Part shown: positions 14,805 to 27,174 of the stretch, piece after piece
Layout: each line of letters starts with the position of its first letter
How positions within the stretch are numbered: the first letter of the stretch is position 1
Assembly (NCBI GenBank): GCA_034440575.1
Contig: JAOTOL010001647.1
Coordinates: 2,873,501 to 2,937,500 of the forward strand
From: Imbricaverruca yamaguchii
Taxonomy: Eukaryota; Arthropoda; Thecostraca; Neoverrucidae
DNA length: 64,000 nt
Direction of reading: 5' to 3'
Program-made: the position numbers and the translations under genes
Notes under the pieces: generated by a model
Database searches by the model: none
Told to the model about the DNA's origin: nothing
What the model saw: only the letters and a program-made list of their open reading frames with translations

Positions 14805-14929
14805 TCTCGGTCTCCATCGTCCTCATCGCGTATCGTGAAGCTGCCAGACTTGTACTCTGACTCTGACTCCAGTTTGACTCCGACCGCCGTTTTACCCGGG
14901 CCTTGGCTCTCTTCTGGCGTAAACTTAGA
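14805..14929 (+). CDS. Possible internal coding exon, product unknown
   Basis: A long pyrimidine tract ending CTGCTCCTGCGCCTCAG lies directly before 14805 and is a good 3' splice site. GTGAGT begins at 14930 and is a good 5' splice site except that the preceding base is A. Between them one plus-strand frame is open; it is Ser- and Asp-rich (for example KLPDLYSDSDSSLTP). No family is recognised, the open frame also extends upstream of the acceptor, and the composition is low-complexity. The 21-bp array at 15038 would lie just inside the following intron. Treat this as a candidate only. Confidence 0.2.
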
Positions 14930-15037
14930 GTGAGTCGATGCAGAGCTACTGTGAGAGGTTCTGCGGGCCGAGACGGCGCCGCCGTGGGGTCAGGAGCAAA
15001 ATATCCGACCCATCCACCGACTGCCGCACCGGCGGGC

Positions 15038-15740
15038 GGAGTTTGCTTTGCCGTGTGTGGAGTTTGCTTTGCCGTGTGTGGAGTTTGCTTTGCCGTGTGT
15101 GGAGTTTGCTTTGCCGTGTGTGGGTTTGCTTTGCCGTGTGTGAGTTTGTTTGTCGTGTGTGGAGTTTGCTTTGCCGTGTGTGGAGTTTGCTTTGCCGTGT
15201 GTGGAGTTTGCTTTGCCGTGTGTGGAGTTTGCTTTGTCGTGTGTGAGTTTGCTTTGCCGTGGTGGGTTTGCTTTGCCGTGTGTGGAGTTTGCTTTGCCGT
15301 GTGTGGGTTTGCTTTGCCGTGTGTGGAGTTTGCTTTGCCGTGTGTGGGTTTGCTTTGCCGTGTGTGGAGTTTGCTTTGCCGTGGTGGGTTTGCTTTGCCG
15401 TGCGTGGAGTTTGCTTTGCCGTGTGGAGTTTGCTTTGCCGTGTGTGGAGTTTGCTTTGCCGTGTGTGGAGTTTGCTTTGCCGTGTGTGGAGTTTGCTTTG
15501 CCGTGTGTGGAGTTTGCTTTGCCGTGTGTGGGTTTGCTTTGCCGTGGTGGAGTTTGCTTTGCCGTGTGTGGAGTTTGCTTTGCCGTGTGTGGAGTTTGCT
15601 TTGCCGTGTGTGGAGTTTGCTTTGCCGTGTGTGGAGTTTGCTTTGCCGTGTGTGGAGTTTGCTTTGCCGTGTGTGGAGTTTGCTTTGCCGTGTGTGGAGT
15701 TTGCTTTGCCGTGTGTGGAGTTTGCTTTGCCGTGGTGGAG
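15038..15740. repeat. 21-bp minisatellite, about 33 copies
   Basis: Units of GTGTGTGGAGTTTGCTTTGC plus C. Common variants lack GA (TGTGGGTTTG) or TGT (GTGGTGGG), so the phase slips between units. The minus strand reads as a Thr/Lys/His-rich open frame and the plus strand as a Cys/Phe/Leu-rich one; both are artefacts. It begins about 110 bp after the candidate donor at 14930. Confidence 0.95.
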
Positions 15741-16007
15741 CTGAGCGCAGTGGAGGACGCGGTGCTCGCGTCCCAGTCGCGACAGTGGTCGCCCGCCGCG
15801 CAAGCGCCACCGATCACCGCATCACGGGACGGACGCGGAAATTAGCGCCGCTCTCCGGCCGTTCGCTGACATTCGTCGCGGTAGATGGTGCGACTGCCAG
15901 GCAGGTCGTCCTTGACCTTGCCTGCGGCCGGCTAAGACTTGTGGTCCCGGCCGACGACTCTGATTATGGAGGTGACCGGGTCGGCGAGTGTGGCGAGTAG
16001 CGCACTG
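15741..16007. other. Short CpG-rich spacer
   Basis: Single-copy GC-rich DNA between two arrays. Nothing is recognised. Confidence 0.5.
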
Positions 16008-17542
16008 TGCCGGCGCCGGTGGTGGCGGTGGTGGCGGTGCCGGCGGCGCTAGTGGTGGCGGTGGTGGCGGTGCTAGTGGCGGTGGTGGCGGTGGCGGTGG
16101 CGGTGTTGGTGCCGGTGTTGGTGGCGGTGGTGGTGGCGGTGGTGGCGGTGTTGGTGGCGGTGGTGGCGGTGTTGGTGGCGGTGGTGGCGGTGCTGGTGGC
16201 GGTGGTGGCGGTGGTGGCGGTGGTGCCGGTTGGTGGCGGTGGTGGCGGTGGTGGCGGTTGGTGGCGGTGGTGGCGGTGGTGGCGGTTTGGTGGCGATGGT
16301 GGCGGTGTTGGTGGCGGTGTTGGTGGCGGTGCTGGTGGCGGTGTTGGTGCCGGTGTTGGTGGCGGTGGTGGTGGCGGTGCTGGTGGTGGCGGTTGGTGGC
16401 GGTGGTGGTGGTGGTGGCGGTGCTGGTGGCGGTGGTGGTGGCGGTGGTGGCGGTGGTGGCGGTGGTGGCGGTGTTGGTGGCGGTGGTGGTGGCGGTTTGG
16501 TGGCGGTGCTGGTGGCGGTGGTGGCGGTGTTGGTGGTGCTGGTGGCGGTGTTGGTGGCGGTATTGGTGGCGGTGCTGGTGGCGGTGTTGGTGGCGGTGCT
16601 GGTGGCGGTGGTGGTGGTGGCGGTGGTGGCGGTGCTGGTGGCGGTGTTGGTGGCGGTGTTGGTGGCGGTGTTGGTGGCGGTGTTGGTGGCGGTGCTGGTG
16701 GCGGTGGTGGCGGTGCTGGTGGCGGTTTGGTGGTGGGTGTGGTGGCGGTGTTGGTGGCGGTGCTGGTGGCGGTGGTGGCGGTGCTGGTGGCGGCGGTGGT
16801 GGCGGTGTTGGTGGCGGTGCTGGTGGCGGCGGTGGTGGCGGTGCTGGTGCCGGTGCTGGTGGCGGCGGTGGTGGCGGTGCTGGTGGCGGTGCTGGTGGCG
16901 GTATTGGTGGCGGTGTTGGTGGCGGTGGTGCCGGTGTTGGTGCCGGTGTTGGTGGCGGTGGTGGCGGTGTTGGTGGCGGTGCTGGTGGTGGTGTTGGTGC
17001 CGGTGTTGGTGGCGGTGTTGGTGCCGGTGTTGGTGGCGGTGTTGGTGCCGGAGTTGGTGGCGGTGGTGGCGGTGCTGGTGGCGGTGGTGGCGGTGTTGGT
17101 GGCGGTGTTGGTGGCGGTGGTGGCGGTGCTGGTGGCGATGCTGGTGGCGGTGCTGGTGGCGGTGCTGGTGGCGGTGCTGGTGGCGGTGCTGGTGGCGGTG
17201 TGGTGGCGGTGTTGGTGGCGGTGTTGGTGGCGGTGCTGGTGGTGGTGGCGGTGTTGGTGGCGGTGTTGGTGGCGGTGGTGGCGGTGTTGGTGGCGGTGCT
17301 GGTGGCGGTGTTGGGGGTGTTGGTGGCGGTTGGTGGCGGTGCTGGTGGCGGTGCTGGTGGCGGTGCTGGTGGTGGTGGCGGTGCTGGTGGCGGTGTTGGT
17401 GGCGGTGGCGGCGGTGCTGGTGGCGGTGGTGGCGGTGTTGGTGGCGGTGGTGGCGGTGCTGGTGGCGGTGCTGGCGGTGTTGGTGTTGGTGCTGGTGGCG
17501 GTGCTGGTGGCGGTGCTGGTGGTGGTGCTGGTGGTGGTGTTG
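16008..17542. repeat. G-rich, almost A-free (GGTGGCGGTGYT)n array, 1.5 kb
   Basis: Built from GGTGGCGGT plus GTT/GCT/GGT triplets, roughly a 12-bp period with many irregularities. The plus strand contains only a handful of A residues in about 1.5 kb. Dense GG pairs give high potential for two-tier G-quadruplexes and R-loops. All six frames can stay open for hundreds of codons (poly-Gly/Val, Trp/Arg/Cys, or Pro/Thr/His on the other strand). None is credible as a protein. Confidence 0.95.
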
Positions 17543-17854
17543 ATCCGGTGCTGGAGGCGGTGACGTGTCCGCTCAGGGCGACGGTGGTCCGCCCGCCTGC
17601 TGCGGACGGCAGCCGGGTATGCGCTCCACATCTGGTCACGATGTGCTGCACATTTTGCTCCAATTCCCGGCCATCCCAGTAAGTTCACGCACGACTCTTG
17701 GCTAACGCGCACGGACGACAAAAGTATTGCAACATGGATGGGAAAACCTGGCCTTAAGCTAGCATACTTCATTGTAACATCCGTGGGGAAAACATTGGTC
17801 TTAAGTGGGCATGCTTCATTGGATACTTATCCGCTCCACCGTGTGCCGCATTCA
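17543..17854. other. Unique spacer
   Basis: Single-copy sequence with a loose internal duplication of GGGAAAAC(C/A)TTGG(C/T)CTTAAG (about 17738-17800). No gene is recognised. Confidence 0.45.
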
Positions 17855-18185
17855 GCTGGGCCGGCTGCGTCGGCTCTAATCCACCTATGGTGAGGGCGGT
17901 CTCAGCCGGGCCGGCTGCGTCGGCCCTAATCCACACCCGTCCGTGCCTATGGTGAGGGCGGTCTCAGCGGCACCGGCTGCGTCGGCTCTAATCCACACCC
18001 GTCCGTGCCTATGGTGAGGGCGGTCTCAGCGGCACCGGCTGCGTCGGCTCTAATCCACACCCGTCAGCACCCGTGTGCCTATGGTGAGGGCGGTCTCAGT
18101 GCACGGCTGGCTATTTATGGTGACCGGCTGCGTCGGCTCTAATCCACACCCGTCCGTACCTATGGTGAGGGCGGTCTCAGTGGCG
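17855..18185. repeat. 62-bp repeat, about 5-6 copies
   Basis: Units contain GGCTGCGTCGGCTCTAATCC and CCTATGGTGAGGGCGGTCTC. Each copy carries GGTGAGG (donor-like) and, about ten bases later, GGTCTCAG (acceptor-like). Copies differ by insertion or loss of the CACCCGTCCGTG segment. Confidence 0.9.
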
Positions 18186-18577
18186 CCGGGCGCTCCACTG
18201 ACGAGTCCGGCGCTGTCGACTCAATGGTGGCGCCCGGCAGCTAGGCATGCAACTCAAGTGGATGCAAACATGACGCAAGTCAATTGTAAACGGTCGGCCG
18301 AGGCTGCATCCTTCCAGCTTTCTCCCTCTTCGAGGAACCAGCGCGCCCGCCGAAACGGCACGAGCCCCACAGTCAATGCGAACCCACAAAATGAGCCCGC
18401 ACATAAATCACGGTCAAGTATCATAACTCCGGCGTAAAACAGTCGCACACACCGGGTCGAATAGCCCAAAAACGGAGCGCCGGACCGTAAAAATCTGTCG
18501 CACTCGGACATTATATCATAATGGAGCCACTCGGGTGGCGTCGCTGCCCACCCAATCGCCCATCCAGAGCAGACCGG
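18186..18577. other. Unique spacer
   Basis: Single-copy. A plus-strand frame covers 18190-18437 without recognisable motifs. Confidence 0.4.
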
Positions 18578-19565
18578 GCCAGACCAGACGCCCATCCAGA
18601 CCGGACCGGACCAGACGGTCATCCAGACCGGACCAGACCAGACGCCCATCCAGACCGGACCGGACCAGACGCCGTCCAGACCAAGCCAGACCGGACCAGA
18701 CGTCAGACCAGACGCCCATCCAGACCGGACCAGACCAGACGGTCATCCAGAGACCGACCAGACGCCCATCCAGACCGGACCGGACCAGACGGTCACCAGG
18801 GACCAGACCAGACGCCCATCCAGACGGACCAGACCAGACCAGACGCCCATCCAGACCGGACCAGACCAGACGCCCATCCAGACCGGACCAGACCAGACGC
18901 CCATCCAGACCGGACCAGACCAGACGCCCATCCAGACCGGACCGGACCAGACGCCCATCCAGACCGGACCAGACCAGACGGTCACCCAGACCGGACCGGA
19001 CCAGACGCCCACCCAGACCGGACCAGACCAGACGCCCATCCAGACCAGACGCCCATCCAGACCGGACCAGACCAGACGGTCATCCAGACCAGACCAGACC
19101 AGACCAGACGCCCATCCAGACCGGACCAGACCAGACGCCCATCCAGACCAGACCAGACCAGACGCCCACCCAGACCGGACCGGACCAGACGCCCACCCAG
19201 ACCGGACCATACCAGACGCCCATCCAGACCGGACCAGACCAGACGGTCATCCAGACCAGACCAGACCAGACCAGACGCCCATCCAGACCGGACCAGACCA
19301 GACGCCCATCCAGACCAGACTAGATCAGACGCCCACCCAGACCGGACCGGACCAGACGCCCACCCAGACCGGACCATACCAGACGCCCATCCAGACCAGA
19401 CCAGACCAGACCAGACGCCCATCCAGACCGGACCAGACCAGACGCCCATCCAGACCAGACCAGACCAGACGCCCATCCAGACCAGACTAGACCAGACGCC
19501 CATCCAGACCGGACCAGACCAGACGCCTATCCAGACCGGACCAGACCAGACGGCCAACCAGACCG
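18578..19565. repeat. ACCAGACC-type minisatellite, about 1 kb
   Basis: Units of 22-27 bp contain CAGACGCCCATCCAGACCGG with variable numbers of the 5-bp step ACCAG/GACCA. The plus strand is strongly depleted in T. Nested variability (a short step inside a longer unit) explains the irregular period. Long frames on both strands are artefacts. Confidence 0.95.
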
Positions 19566-19783
19566 GGCGACTGAGTGCCGTGCACTCTGATACAACTGCT
19601 GAGCCCATCATCTGCTGCAGCAACGCCATCACAGCCCAGCCGGGCATCATCTTAGCGTAACGGCAACAATGATGCTTCGCGGACACAACGAGTGCAGGCC
19701 GCACCAGCCCGCCGATCGTCGTTCTGGGAGCTGGCACACAGTCTCGGGCTGTACACTGACACCGCCGCAGGGTTGTACACCGA

Positions 19784-19834
19784 CTTCACACCCCCGCCTC
19801 CGCTCCCGTAGCGGGCGGAGGTGGGGGTGTGAAG
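19784..19834. other. 20-bp inverted repeat with 11-nt loop
   Basis: Arms 19784-19803 (begins CTTCACACCCCCGCC) and 19815-19834 (ends GGGGGTGTGAAG) pair over 20 bp with one C/T difference, which is a G-U wobble in RNA. The loop is TCCCGTAGCGG. The G-rich and C-rich arms would make a very stable stem. It lies in single-copy DNA and no transposon termini are seen nearby. Confidence 0.9.
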
Positions 19835-20026
19835 CTATGCGTTTGGAATGAAGGTAGTGAGGGTAATACGTCTCAGCGTTTTAACGTGGTTAGCACCGCC
19901 AATGCCGTGAATGCAACAAATGCGCCTTAAGTGTAGTAAATGCACCTGTAGTACTTGAATATCCACTGACCGGAGTGATTATATCGGGGTGGATGCCAAC
20001 CAGAGGCGGTCTAATACTTTACTCCG

Positions 20027-20075
20027 CCCCCCCCCCCCCACCCCCACCCCAAAAAAACACACACAGCGCACACAC
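20027..20075. repeat. Poly-C, poly-A and CA tract
   Basis: A run of 13 C interrupted by A, then A7, then ACACACAGCGCACACACA. Ordinary simple sequence. Confidence 0.95.
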
Positions 20076-21649
20076 ATGTGACGAGCGATCGCACGTTTCT
20101 GAAGTTCCAGACCGTAGGAATCGAACATGCTACAGAGGAACAAACAAATGGTATCTCCGAGCTCGCCTTCGAGAATTCGCTCCTGGAGCCGGTCCTGAGC
20201 AAAGTAGAAAGGTGAAATATTGTCACTCGATGTAGAAAAGGTACATAGGAAAAGCGAACAGTCGACAACACGCTAGTTCCCCACGGGGAATGGGCGAGCA
20301 TTGCCGTACAAAACGCAAACACAGTCGAGATTTTCAAATATCCTCCTTTCCGTGTCAAAATGAAATTGTCTGCAAATTGAGGTACAGTACCTAAAGCTAC
20401 TTGCTATTTTCTCCCACATTCCACATAAATACCTACCTACACGTACTGCCCAGTCCCGCATACGAACAACATCTGCGCCCTTCGGCACAAACACTTTGCC
20501 TCGTCACATAGCTTTGATCACGAAAAACAAAGTGAAGTTCCATGTCACATTCTCAACTCTGAGTACGCCACATCCTTGCCATCCTCTGGCTAAGTGAGGT
20601 CATCATCTACAGCGTGGGGCGGACGCCACAGTCCAGCCAAACGGGCCTCCTGGACTCCAGTCGAGCTTCCGTCGGCGGCCCCCGCCAGGCAGCAGTAGGC
20701 ACGCATGTCTGATGGTCGACACGGACGCTCGCTGACCGCACCCGACCAGCTATCAAGATTCCACCCGTGAGGAGACGAGACACAGGTGCCGGCGGCGGTA
20801 AAAAGCGTCGATGCCCACCGGTCATTTGCCGGCCGGCGACATAGCCGTTTGGCGTGACGTTTTTGTTCGGAGCTCCGACTGATTTACGACAGAGTGGCCG
20901 CCTAATTAGATGTTAATTCACCGCAGGAATCAGTTAAAGGGTGCTGTGGTCGGACCGAGCCGGCCGCGTGTCGCCTGTGTGCGCGTGACACACACGCTCC
21001 ACGTCCTCTCGTGGAAGTACGGACCGACTGAAAGACAGCTGTTCAGTGCCAGCTTGTGCTCAAGAGAGGCGCTGATTCCAGGATGAACAACGGCGACCCT
21101 GTTTCGCATTCAGCCCGCCGGCTGTTTCTCCGCAGCGCATCAACTCGAACGTCGATGGGCCGTAGGGGAGGAGTGCATTTCCCCGGATCGGTCAATGATG
21201 TGGCGGATCGTAACGCTGCACAGACCCGCATTACCGCTAGACCGTGCTATACGCCGGGGAAAGGCTGAATATTTGACGTCCCATGTATGCAAAGTGACGT
21301 CTCTCATCGCCATCCTGACCACGATCCAGCCGATCTGCCTTCGTTCCCGGCCAGTGCCGGACGAGCTGCACTGTCGGCGGTGCTCTCGTCGGCTGGCGGC
21401 CGCACGGGCCGTCCAAACACCCGCCAGTCACCCGTCACCTATATCACCCGGCTCGGACGGCTCAGACGGGTCCGGCTGCGGTCTCCCGACACAGCGGCGG
21501 TGTGATCTCGGGCGGGATCGCGGGCCAGGACCCGGATACCGCGCCAGTCTGAAGCAAGTGTCAGGCAGCATCAGCACGTGTATGGTGGTCGGACTGTGGG
21601 ACGGTATCGGGGAGTATACATCGGCTGGAGATGCAGATTGCCGACAGCC

Positions 21650-23765
<2,116 letters not shown>

Positions 23766-24290
23766 AGATGTCCCACCATCAGCTGGTCACCTGTCCCGCC
23801 ATCAGCTGATCACCTGTCCCGCCATCAGCCGGTCACCTGTCCCGCCATCAGCTGGTCACCTGTCCCGCCATCAGCCGGTCACCTGTCCCGCCATCAGCCG
23901 GTCACCTGTCCCGCCATCAGCCGGTCACCTGTCCCGCCATCAGCTGATCACCTGTCCCGCCATCAGTCACCTGTCCGCATCACGTCACCTGTCCCGCCAT
24001 CAGCCGGTCGCCTGTCCCGCCATCAGCCGGTCACCTGTCCCGCCATCAGCCGGTCACCTGTCCCGCCATCAGCTGGTCACCTGTCCCGCCATCAGCTGAT
24101 CACCTGTCCCGCCATCAGCCGGTCACCTGTCCCGCCATCAGCTGGTCACCTGTCCCGCCATCAGCCGGTCACCTGTCCCGCCATCAGCTGGTCACCTGTC
24201 CCGCCATCAGCCGGTCACCTGTCCCGCCATCAGCCGGTCACCTGTCCCGCCATCAGCCGGTCACCTGTCCCGTCATCAGCTGGCCATGCC
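23766..24290. repeat. 23-bp minisatellite A, about 22 copies
   Basis: Units of CAGCYGGTCACCTGTCCCGC plus CAT. Read on the minus strand each copy holds GGGACAGGTGACC, a donor-like string (CAG followed by GTGA). One truncated copy lies at about 23965-23985. The array passes directly into family B. Confidence 0.95.
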
Positions 24291-24505
24291 TGTGCAATTA
24301 TCAGCTGACCAGCTGTGTGGTCATCAGCTGACCAGCTGTGTGGTCATCAGCTGACCAGCTGTGTGGTCATCAGCTGGCCAGCTGTGTGGTCATCAGCTGA
24401 CCAGCTGTGTGGTCATCAGCTGACCAGCTGTGTGGTCATCAGCTGACCAGCTGTGTCATTATCAGCTGACCAGCTGTGTGGTCATCAGCTGACGAGTTGT
24501 ACGGT
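24291..24505. repeat. 23-bp minisatellite B, about 9 copies
   Basis: Units of CAGCTGACCAGCTGTGTGGT plus CAT. It has the same 23-bp period, the same CAGCTG start and the same CAT end as the adjacent family A, so the two are probably diverged daughters of one ancestral unit. CAGCTGACCAGCTG is itself a near-palindrome. Confidence 0.95.
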
Positions 24506-25500
24506 CAGCTGTCTGCGGATGGCCCGACTGACGACACCTTGGATGGCATTGTTCATATCACTGTTCAGTCAGCCATTGTTCATGGTGTCCCGCGGCCGAC
24601 AGAGCAGGGCTCGATTTGATCGCCCTGCTGACTCATGCTCAGACGCGCGTCCTTCAGCTGGCTCGTCCGTACACCACGCCGACGGGAAATCGCACCGGAG
24701 AGCCAAGTATGGCAGATGCGAACCACTCGCACGACGATAAAATCAACACCGCCGTACAGCACGGCCGCCGGCTATCGCCGGCACGATCAGCGGACATCGC
24801 CAGATCGGCGCCGGCCGTCACGTGCGTCGCGCGACTCGGCGGCAACTGGTGGGCGGCACGCCCACGCGGCGCGCCAAGTCCGGCGCGCGGCACAGTCGTC
24901 CGACCGTCTCGGCTCCGGCCCGCGGAGGCAGGGTCCGGTCGCGGCGCGCGAGATTAGATCGAGGCGCGCGATCGAATCGCGCCGGTCAGGCGACACGGTC
25001 ACATCGCGTCGAACCTAACCTTCAGCCAGCTGACGTAGCTGGCTGATTGTGCCAGTCGCACATGGCACATGGCCGCTGTAGACAGCTGCGGCCATCTGCG
25101 CACATTCCCACCGCGTCGAACCTGGCGTAGCCGGCCGATCAGCCGCTGCGGACAGCTGCGGCCATGTGCGACCATCTCCAGGCGACCAGCTGCGACCATC
25201 TGCGACCATCTCCAGACAGCCGCGGCCATCTGCATACATTCCCATCGCGTCGAACCTGACGTCGCTGGCCGATCAGCCACCACGGACAGCTGCAACCATC
25301 TGCGCACATTTCCGGACAGTACCGGACAGTTCCGGACGCTCGCGGACACCTCCCGCCGCGCTCGGTCGCCCGTCCCGCCTCTGATGTCCGGACCGACCAG
25401 TTGGATGTCCGGACCGACCAGTTGGATGTCCGGCCGCCACAGTGTGTTGGGCGGCATGGCGCAGAGCGCGGCACGCATACACAACGGCGGCGAGGCGGTG
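24506..25500. other. CpG-rich unique region with short decayed repeats
   Basis: 24750-25010 is very CpG-rich. From 25060 to 25340 phrases such as GGACAGCTGCGGCCATCTGCG and CATTCCCACCGCGTCGAACC recur irregularly, a decayed repeat of about 60-90 bp. TTGGATGTCCGGACCGACCAG is duplicated at 25384-25425. No gene is recognised. Confidence 0.5.
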
Positions 25501-27174
25501 GCGAAAGCGGCCGCACGGACGGACGGACGGACGGACGGACGGACGAGGACGGACGGACAGACGGACGGACGACAGACGACAGACAGACAGACGGACGACG
25601 AACAGACGGACAGACGGACAGACGGACAGACGGACAGACGGACAGACGGACGAGACGAACAGACAGACGGACAGACGGACAGACGGACAGACGCAGACAG
25701 ACGGACAGACGACGACAGACGGACAGACGGACAGACGGACAGACGGACAGACGACAGACGACAGACGGACAGACGGACAGACGGACAGACGGACAGACGG
25801 ACAGACGGACAGACGGACAGACGGACAGACGACAGAACAGACGGGACAGACGGACAGACGACAGACGGACAGACGAACAGACAGACAGACGACAGACGAC
25901 AGACGGACAGACAGACGGACAGACGACAGACGGACAGACGGACAGACGACAGACGGACAGACGGACAGACGGACAGACGGACAGACGAACAGACGGACAG
26001 ACGAACGCGACAGACGGACAGACGGACAGACGACAGACGGACAGACGGACAGACGGACGACAGACGGACAGACGGACAGACGGACAGACGGACGGACGGA
26101 CGGACGGACGGACGGACGGACGGACGACGGACGGACGGACGGACGGACGGACGGACGGACGGACGGACGGACGGACGGACGGACGGACGGACGCACGGAC
26201 GCACGGACGCACGGACGCACGGACGCACGGACGCACGGACGCACGGACGCACGGACGGACGGACGGACGGACGGACGGACGGACGGACGGACGGACGGAC
26301 GGACGGACGGACGGACGGACGGACGGACGACGGACGGACGGACGGACGGACGACGGACGGACGGACGGACGGACGGACGACGGCGGGCGCGGACAGCCGA
26401 CGGACGGACGGACGGACGGACGGACGGACGGACGGACGGACGGACGGACGGACGGACGGACGGACGGACGGACGGACGGACGGACGGACGGACGGACGGA
26501 CGGACGGACGGACGGACGGACGGACGGACGGACGGACGGACGGACGGACGGACGCGCGGCGCGGACACGCCGACGGACGGACGGACGGACGGACGGACGG
26601 ACGGACGGACGGACGGACGCGCGGCGCGGACACGCCGACGGACGGACGGACGGACGGACCGACAGACGGACGGACGGACGGACGGACGGACGGACGGACG
26701 GACGGACGGACGGACGGACGGACGGACGGACGGACGGACGGCGACGGACGGACGCGACGGACGGACGGACGGACGGACGGACGGACGGACGGACGGACGG
26801 ACGGACGGCGGACGGACGGACACGCACGGACGGACGGACGGACGGACGGACGGACGGACGGACGGACGGACGGACGGACGGACGGACGGACGGACGGACG
26901 GACGGACGGACGGACGGACGGACGGACGGACGGACGGACGGACGGACGGACGGACGGACGGACGGCTGACGGACGGACGGACGGACGGACGGACGGACGG
27001 ACGGACGGACGGACGGACGGACGGACGGACGGACGGACGGACGGACGGACGGACGGACGGACGGACGGACGGACGGACGGACGGACGGACGGACGGACGG
27101 ACGGACGGACGGACGGACGGACGCACGGACGGACGGACGGACGGACGCGCGGCGCGGACACGCCGACGGACGGC
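25501..27174. repeat. (GGAC)n and (GGACAGAC)n array, almost T-free, 1.67 kb
   Basis: The left part (about 25550-26090) mixes GGACAGAC and GACAGAC. 26190-26250 is GGACGCAC. The rest is nearly pure GGAC. A block GCGCGGCGCGGACACGCCG recurs three times (about 26553, 26619 and 27147). The plus strand has no T from 25501 to 26966 and one T up to 27174. Frames of 500-750 codons (Arg/Thr/Asp/Gly, or Arg/Pro/Ser/Val on the other strand) are artefacts. Confidence 0.97.

Larger units (their letters stand above)
19566..21649. other. Unique region, no gene recognised
   Basis: Apart from the hairpin at 19784 and a C-run with A/CA tract at 20027-20075, this is single-copy DNA. 20880-20935 holds CCTAATTAGATGTTAATTC, two homeodomain-type cores in CpG-rich surroundings. 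Frames of up to about 115 codons lack recognisable content. Confidence 0.4.

Noticed and set aside
15822..17772. Pro/Thr/His- or Gly/Val-rich frames of up to 613 codons
   Set aside because: All frames of the GGTGGCGGT repeat are open; no evidence for a collagen-like, silk-like or glycine-rich protein such as a signal peptide or conserved ends.
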